A stretch of DNA of 64,000 nt from Cloeon dipterum (taxonomy: Eukaryota; Arthropoda; Insecta; Ephemeroptera; Baetidae), in assembly GCF_949628265.1 (NCBI RefSeq), contig NC_088788.1:26274335-26338334 (forward strand), given 5' to 3'. How positions within the stretch are numbered: position 1 is the first letter of the stretch; every line of letters starts with the position of its first letter. Below the pieces are notes generated by a model. The model did not search any database. It was not told the DNA's origin and was given only the letters and a program-made list of their open reading frames with translations. Shown here in pieces: positions 57,119 to 64,000 of this stretch. The position numbers and the translations under genes are program-made.

Positions 57119-57981
57119 AATTTCCGCAATTCCGCACAGTTTTACTGTTACTTTTCAAGGTGCAAGAGGTCGTTTAAAATTCAGCTTTGAAGATCACAGA
57201 AGATCTAGAAAAATAAATTAAAATGCAATCAGATTGATATGTATGAATGTATATTCATGGAAACATAAAATATTCACGTACAAAGGAGACCAAATTAATA
57301 TGCAATACAGCATAATTTACAAAAAATATTCAAATTCCATACTTCTTATTGACTACTATGTATGTAAATACGCATAGCATACATACATGATACATATGTA
57401 CATCATGCATACATTGTATGTATGTGTAGATATACATTTTTGAGTCCAAAATTACACATAATAACCGATAATAACAGAAATGAATTGATTATTATACAAA
57501 CTTGCCGTCGCACAACAACATACCAGTCCATTTGGAGGATAACATTCAGTTTTTGGTTTTGTTGGTTCTGTTCATGGATTGGAAAAAATAAGAGAATTAT
57601 ATATTTCTGCCACTTCTGCCTTCTAAAACTTTTATGATTTTGCTATGATTATAGTTATTATTTTATATTGTCCCTCCAAATCATAAGCCAATGAGAGCGC
57701 TTTGATTTTCAAATCTTTCAATGAGCTAAGCTCCATTGGCTTAAACTGTGCCAGCAGTGAGACAGAGAAGCCAATCAGATAGCGGAGAATCGGGAGAATC
57801 GAAACACATGGGTTGAAAGGTGAATCCAGAAAGTAAGGACTTACCAGCAAGCAAAACAGCAAAAGCAGCCAAAACAAACTTGTGGGTTGTGGACCTGTTG
57901 TGGACTGTTGTTGGTCTTGTTTAAATTATTTTTCTACATTTTTCGCTTCCGAGAGACCCAACAACTCGGTTTCTGCACACG
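57119..57981. promoter_or_regulatory. Divergent promoter region, ERI2-like and mRpS34
   Basis: The 863 bases separate two start codons pointing away from each other. CCAAT boxes lie at 57688-57692 and 57771-57775 on plus and at 57735-57739 on minus. Just before the mRpS34 start there is a pyrimidine-rich stretch (about 57930-57950) of the kind used as initiator by ribosomal protein genes. The middle part (57360-57430) is an imperfect TATG/CATA repeat. Confidence 0.45.
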
Positions 57982-58760
57982 ATGCCGTACAAGTTTATTG
58001 GAAGAACCACTGAACACTGCGGAAAAACACTTTGGGAAATCTTAGGAAACCTGAAAGATTTCGGTGTTGGCCGCGTTGTAGCGAGAAACAGATTTGAGCG
58101 CTACCCAGAGAAAAGTTGGCTCAAAATTTTGGAAGTCACGCCTATTGCTGCACCAAAGGACGTGCCAATTTATGCACATGACGTGAGTATGAAACTTTGT
58201 TATCACAAACTTTGCTATGTTTGTTAATAATTGTTTACGAATTAATATAAAATATATTTGATATGTATCAAACCAGCTTCAAATAATATGTATGTATGTA
58301 TTTAATTTTATTTTGCTGTTCTCAGAACCTCCGATTGGTAGCAGTTAAATGCGAAAAGTACTGGAGAGGCAAGAAGCTGCCAACGCCTATTTATGTTACT
58401 GGTGCATCTTACAAGACGGACTACAAGTTAATTCCTAAATCGGAGGAAGCAGAGTATTGCCAAATTGTAGACACTCCAGAGCAGAGGGATGTTCTTCCTG
58501 AAACAGCTGATTTTCCTCCTTTGCTCAAGGTAATATTTGTAATGTACAAATAAATTGGAAATAACTTATTTTGCAAATGTGAATAGGAAATTTTAAAAAG
58601 AGACAAAGGAGATAAACTAAGACTCCCTCTTGTGTACAAGAGAACAGAATACAACAGAATGTTGGACCCCTCCGGCCACAGAGCAACATCTCCTGAGCAA
58701 ATTAATTCACAATTTGGGAAACCTGTAGCACCAAGACTGCACGAGAATGTATTGGAATAG
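57982..58760 (+). CDS. mRpS34: Mitochondrial ribosomal protein S34
   Basis: Three exons (57982-58182, 58326-58529, 58587-58760) join to 192 codons plus stop. It is a subunit of the small subunit of the mitochondrial ribosome. The N-terminus contains KTLWEILGNLKDFGVGRVV and NRFERYP, matching the conserved start of metazoan MRPS34, followed by a YWRGKK segment and a conserved PPLLKEIL stretch before the basic C-terminal tail. The length is near the usual 190-220 residues. The start codon is the first ATG of the exon and lies behind a short pyrimidine-rich leader. No typical cleavable presequence is obvious. The gene is convergent with the serine protease homologue; their stops are 316 bases apart. 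Confidence 0.9.
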
Positions 58761-59076
58761 TTTGTAAGTAAAAGAGCAGATATTTTCATACTTATAAATT
58801 ATTTTATTCAGTTCATACAAAATTATTTGTAATCTTTCTTTCACACGTGTGTCAACATTTTTGCATGAAATATGCAGTACTCATTTTTCTCTAGACAATC
58901 AAACTAAGAGCAAGAATAATTCACTTGCTCTTGAGCAGGATATCCAAAGTGTTAATTCTCATTTACAAAACAAAATGTACTTATTAAAGTAGCAATAACT
59001 TATTTGTGTCTAACATCATCTACGCTAGTCAACTAAAGGTTTCTCATAATTTATGGTTCGATTTTGTGACAAGTGT
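58761..59076. other. Short convergent intergenic stretch
   Basis: AT-rich DNA between the stops of mRpS34 (plus) and the protease homologue (minus). It should contain both 3' UTRs. No canonical AATAAA on either strand stands out; variants such as AATAAG are present on the minus strand. Confidence 0.5.
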
Positions 59077-62000
59077 TTAGAAAGGCTGTCTCGTGATTTG
59101 GCGGATCCAGTCGAGGTAGTGGGCCACTTTGACGTACACTCCAGGAACTCCATACTGGCCGCAGCCGATGCCCCAGCTGACCACACCAACGACCTGCCAG
59201 CTGCCTCCCTTCTCGCAGACCATAGGGCCGCCACCATCACCCTGAAATCAAATTAGAATCGTGGTTGTAGTCAAAATAATAAGAAATTCTCTAGAAATTG
59301 TGATTTGATTCCGACAATATCACACAATGGGTGCTTGAAAATTAGTCAGAGGGAAGTAGGCTTAAGTCTCACCTTGCAGGCGTCCTTTCCTTCCTCTCCT
59401 CCAGCGCAGATGAAGCCAGGGTGCAGCTTGAAGTCGTAGCCCAGTCTGGTCTGCTGGAGCTGGCTCTGGCACTGGTGGTGCGACACGACAGGCACATCAA
59501 CCTCCTTCAAGATGTTCTGGTATTTGCCAAAGTCTCCAAAGGCATCCTTGCCCCAGCCAGTGGTGTAGCAGCGGGAGCCAGAGAAATCATTGTGAGGGTC
59601 GGGCAGGCAAGCAGCGCTGATGTGAGGACTGTAAATGAAATTGGTAAGTTTGTTCCTATTTCAATTGATCAAAAGACATACTTTCTCTGGAGATCGACAG
59701 GCCTGATGAGCTTGATGATTGCAAGATCGTTGAAGAGAGTGCCGGCATAGAATTCAGGATGAACAGTCACTCGGGCAACGTCGGTTTCAATGTAAGGGTA
59801 GAACTCAACATCGTGGTTCACATCCCATTCACCAAGACGAACTCGCAGCTCTTGGCCATTGTATCTGCAAGTACGGGTGAGTTAGATCTCAATTGTGAAT
59901 GAAACGCACTGCACTTGGTTAATTTTAAATTGGTTCTTATCAAGTTATCTCATAAAATTATATGATTAGTCAAATTGAGATAATTGACTAATATCGGCTT
60001 TTCCCTAAAAAATTAACAGATTGATTTTATTCTCAGTAAAAATGATGCATGTATAAAAACTTGCAAATAATCATTTAGTACAAAATTTGAGTGTTCCTAT
60101 TATGAATTCATATTTTTCTTACCCCTTAACGCAGTGAGCAGCAGTGATGACGTGCTGGTTGTCGATCAGAGTACCTCCGCAAACGTACACGCTCTCATGG
60201 GCGTCCTTCTTCAAGATAGCTGCCTGCCAGGGATACTCGCCGAACTCGCTGTCACCATCAGCATAGACTGGGTTCTTGATCCTGCCATTGATTCCTTGGG
60301 CGTTCCTACGGCCGCACTGGGGATAGCCTTGCTGTTGCTGAGGAGCGTAGGCAGGACGACCAGGGTTTCTGCAGCAAACCTGGTAGGAAGGGCATCTGTT
60401 TCCATTGCCAAGTTGGTTTCCTCCAAATTGACGCTGCAATGCACCAAGAAGACAAATGAATTGGAGCAGTGGTGAGTAGCAAAAAATATTGTTGCGTTCG
60501 AATTGCTTTGAAGAATTAGTGCCACAAAAATTCAAATGGGTTGTTAAGTGAATGGAAGTCATCCTACAATTCCTACCTTTTGTCATTTGTCAGGAGCATT
60601 ATTTAAATATTATTATGACATGATCCAGCCATACCAAGTTTAAAATTAACCAATCAGGTTAATGTGATACTTAGCTTCATCTCTACTTTGCCAGTCTCCA
60701 GGGATGCAAAGTGTCAGGGAATTATTTTTTTAACGTTTTAAAAGGTTGCATTCCTTTGGTTCGGTCAGTCATTCGGTTGCGTCCGAGCGTTACTGGAGAG
60801 CTCTTACCTCGGCCACCACTTCAACATCACGTCTGTCTCTGGGAAATTTGACAGCTCGCGAGGTGGGAGGGAGTTTGAAATCGTCGCCCGTTCTTGCGGG
60901 ACTGTTGTAGTAATTTTGAGGGGACGCGTATTTCTCTGCGTATTGCGATCTCAGGGGCTGCGTGGGCCTGCTGACAGGCCTCTCGGGGTCTCGCTCCCTT
61001 CCGGCCGGATAGACGAACTCCTCGTCATCATCGTCATCGTCAATATATTCCTCATGATGACCCTTTCTGTACGGTCCTGGCGCATACGGCGGCCTGAAGG
61101 GCCCGGGGCCGTAGAATGGGGGAGGGTGAGGGCGAGGGGGTCCAGGCAGGATGAAAGGAGGAGGGGGGTGGTTGTGGTTGATGTGGCCGTGATGGACGTG
61201 GTGCACCGGGGGTGGATATCCTCCACCTCCAAAGCCACCAACAAGGCCTTGGAATTTATGCAGCAACCCCTTGTTTGGCGTGACGTGCAGGTTAACCAGA
61301 GGTTTGATCACCTTCTCACCGAACTCGTCTTTGGTCACCTGGATGGAGACCAAAGGGTTGACGCTGACGGGACCAAGGCTGAGGCCGCCGGGCCCGACAG
61401 AGCCAAAGAAGGGGTTGACCGCAGAGGGGACGGAGCCGAAAGGATTGAGGGGGTAAGGTTGGCCGTAGCCGTATGGCAGGCCGAAGGAAACGCCGAATGT
61501 TGGCTTCACTTTATCAGATTTCAGACCGAGCAGTCGCTGCAAATTACACATTTGGCGACAGTTACTTCTTGTCTCTTTTACAATGGCACGCTGGCCCTGC
61601 TCATCTCTCATTACTCTCGGCGGCCTAAATGTGTGACTTGCTACTTCGTGAGAAATAATCTAACTTTCATGCTGTTTATTGGAATTATCCAAGGAGATTA
61701 TTTAGAGCTGCGTGCAGCTGAACTGTTTGTTATTGGTGTGATTTCAAGTTTCATGATGTGATATGATTTTTACTAATTTTGCGTGCAGTAGGAGACTATC
61801 AGAAAAGCAACCTTACAATAAAAAGAGCAGCTTGCAAAACTAGCAGAATAATCATTCATGAAACACAAGACTACCAAAGTGCAAATTTCAGCCACTAACG
61901 TAACTCATGATCCTCCAAACAAACTCCTTTTTAGTAAAGTGAAGGCACCATTTCAACGTTTCAACCTTGGTTAGGGGATAGGGATTTGGTTTTGGGTGTC

Positions 62001-64000
62001 CGGGTAAAACATAAATGTTTTTGCTCTCATAAAAACTGTGTCTTTAGTCACGCAACCGCAATGATGCCTTAAGTGACTGTGTTCAAATCTCCTGCTCTCG
62101 CTCAAGTCTCTAGAACAGTCTAGCAGTCATTCGTCTTATGGCAAGTAAAACCTTTTTTAAAATTTGCGTGAAGTGGACTTACAAGCTGTGGCTCAGAGGG
62201 AGCAGTCAAGTCGGCGGAATAATCGTCAGTCGCGCCGTCGATACTTCTTTCGGACTCCTTGTCGGCAAGCAAGGCTGCCATTTCCGCCACCGCATCAGGC
62301 GAGTCGTTACTGTTGCGACCCGTCCTTGACCCAGCAACCTACACCGATACAAGCGCCGTTTAGTACTAGTAGTTACCATTATTAAGCAAAGCGCAAAGGG
62401 TTATTTACATAAGTTTAGGTGAATGTTTTAAGTGCGTTAGTTTTATGTTGCTTATATAAAAGAAATATAATGAATGGTGCAAGAGTGGAAAGCACATCAT
62501 GTGGTGCCCAGATTGATGAGAGGTGAACAGGGAGGCGTTTCACAGAGACAGATCAGACCGTGTACCGATTCAACTTGTTAATTTTTAACCAAGTTCTCGG
62601 TGCACAATCTGAGACAGAGAGATATGAGCATTCCAATTGTAATGAGACACTTACAGCTTGGGGCTTGGCTGCGTCCTTGGTGGAATCGACGGCTTCCCTC
62701 TTGGTTCTAGGGGCTTCGGTGCTTACGGTGGTGTTGGAAGATTCGGTTGTATTTCCAACGTCTTCGCGCTTGACGTGATCCTTCTCTTCAAGGTCCTCGG
62801 CTTCGATGGCGGTTTCCTTGTTTCTGGGGTCAATGAGTGAGGCGGGGTTGTCCTCCTTGCGGCCGATGACTTCGTTGGCAGGGCATTGCTCAATGGGAAC
62901 GCAATAGCACTTGTCCGACCTGGGAGATTCGTAGCCGTTGTACTGTCCAGCGTAGCTGTTGAAGTTAGTAGCGGCCGAGCCATAAACCTGCTTCTTGTTG
63001 TTGCTCAGATTCAGTTCCTTCTTGTAGAAAGGTGCTCCATATTCGCCCTGTCCTGGCTGGTCGTCAGGCTCGAGTTCAGGCTCGTAGATTGGAGGGGGTG
63101 CCTTGCTGAATCCAGGGTAGACGCCGACGCCAGATGCCTGGAAACCACTACCTCCAGATGCTTGGAAACCACCACCTCCCAGGGGCAGACCGCCGCCGCC
63201 TTGGGAAAGACCGCCGCCAAGGGGAAGACCGCCTCCAATGGGAGCTGCGCCGGAGTTTCCGTGGTGGTAGTGGTGGTGCACGTGCTGCACAGGGCCGCCG
63301 ATGCCGCCTCCAGTCACAAGTTCCTTGTGCTGTGTCTTCTTCACCGCGTAGTCATCCCCAGCAAAGGGCACCGGCTTAGGGGGTCCATAGATGCCACCGT
63401 TGATGGGAGGAGGACGCTTGCCGAAACTGGGGTAGCCGCCAGGACGGGGGTACTGGTTGAAGTTGGCGCCGCCAGGTCCAGGGAATCCTTGTTGGTTCGG
63501 TCCGGGAAATCCATGTTGGTTTGGTCCGGGGAAGGGTTTGTAAGCATGAGGCTGACGGATGGGCACGGCGGGGATGGGCTCGCCGACCGGCTTGATGGCA
63601 ACAGGTTGAGCGTAGAAAACGTCGTGGGGTTGGATGTAACCCGCCTTTCCTTCGATTCCGTCGCACTGCAAAAATAATAAAAATGTCACGATTTCTAATG
63701 AGGCAACCAAAATTAAATTATTACGGTCATCAGTCCCAAATTGCAAAGCCTCTCCTTGACGAACTGTCTGGCTTGGGCGTCGTCTCCGGCCGCGATGACC
63801 CTCTTGAAAGCGGGTTCACTAGCCACCTGTTGGTATGCATCTTCGCTCAAGGTGCGACCTTCGCGACCAGACTGGATAATAGTGTCGATGATGGTTTCGC
63901 TCTTGTCAGTCTGTTGGTCAGGAACAGATACGAACTCAGCCTTGGTCAGATGGTCCAAAGCCTCGGACTGAACGGGTTTGTCGGTGGAACCCACAGATTG
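59077..64000 (-). CDS. CLIP-domain serine protease homologue, scarface-like (5' end outside window)
   Basis: Eight exons in the window: 63725-64000 (continues beyond the edge), 62655-63665, 62183-62338, 60808-61536, 60123-60433, 59682-59864, 59373-59628 and 59077-59241, giving 1,028 residues so far. The C-terminal chymotrypsin-fold domain begins about [20 protein letters not shown], keeps His in TAAHC and Asp in FNDLAIIKL, but reads GDGGGP where active enzymes have GDSGGP (glycine codon at 59233-59235), so it is a non-catalytic homologue. A group-A CLIP domain is recognised by CYCVPIEQC and SLIDPRNK in one exon and [11 protein letters not shown] in a later one. Between them lie acidic, Gly/Pro-rich and His-rich tracts. 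Such secreted homologues act as cofactors of prophenoloxidase activation or, like Drosophila scarface, in morphogenesis and basement membrane regulation. The signal peptide would be outside the window. Confidence 0.9.

Noticed and set aside
60916..61761. A 281-codon plus-strand open frame
   Set aside because: It lies antisense to the Gly/Pro/His-rich exon of the protease homologue. Proline- and glycine-rich coding DNA rarely yields stops on the other strand.
62060..62120. tRNA-like B-box sequence
   Set aside because: A GTTCAAATC-like string occurs but no A box or cloverleaf can be built around it; it lies in an intron of the protease homologue.
62886..63677. A 263-codon plus-strand open frame
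   Set aside because: It is antisense to the CLIP exon of the protease homologue, which is supported by splice sites, phase and domain match.

Overview
The window looks like part of an insect nuclear genome, or at least an arthropod one. Genes are split by short introns (about 50 to 1,200 bp) with standard GT-AG sites. Noncoding DNA is AT-rich with long GA, GT and TA microsatellites, and the recognisable proteins match insect-type orthologues. I reconstructed six protein-coding genes by joining exons in frame from splice sites; five are complete and one runs off the right edge.

Layout. 1-1398 is a large palindromic, transposon-like repeat. 2247-8449 (minus) is a 17-exon orthologue of gamma-secretase-activating protein (Drosophila pigeon). 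9.1-15.9 kb is AT-rich noncoding DNA that may include a very long 3' UTR of the next gene. 15887-20550 (minus) is the ten coding exons of a TRIM-NHL protein of the wech/LIN-41/TRIM71 group, followed upstream by a CpG-rich 5' region to about 23.6 kb. From there to 54.4 kb I find no gene: the stretch is a roughly 30-kb desert with inverted-repeat elements, TTAA-flanked elements, other dispersed repeats and several GC-rich islands that could be regulatory or hold noncoding exons.

The right end is gene-dense: TATDN1 nuclease (plus, 54453-55591), an ERI2-like DEDDh exoribonuclease (minus, 55701-57118), mitochondrial ribosomal protein mRpS34 (plus, 57982-58760), and a large CLIP-domain serine protease homologue whose catalytic serine is glycine (minus, 59077 to beyond 64000). 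TATDN1/ERI2-like and mRpS34/protease homologue are convergent pairs; ERI2-like and mRpS34 share a divergent promoter region with CCAAT boxes.

The genes do not form a shared pathway. No bacterial-type system, CRISPR array, tRNA or rRNA was seen. The most notable signals are families of inverted-repeat elements carrying tandem AGGTCA half-sites, a TTAA-bounded element family, the modular insertion that splits the CLIP domain of the protease homologue, and possible post-transcriptional control sites around wech.
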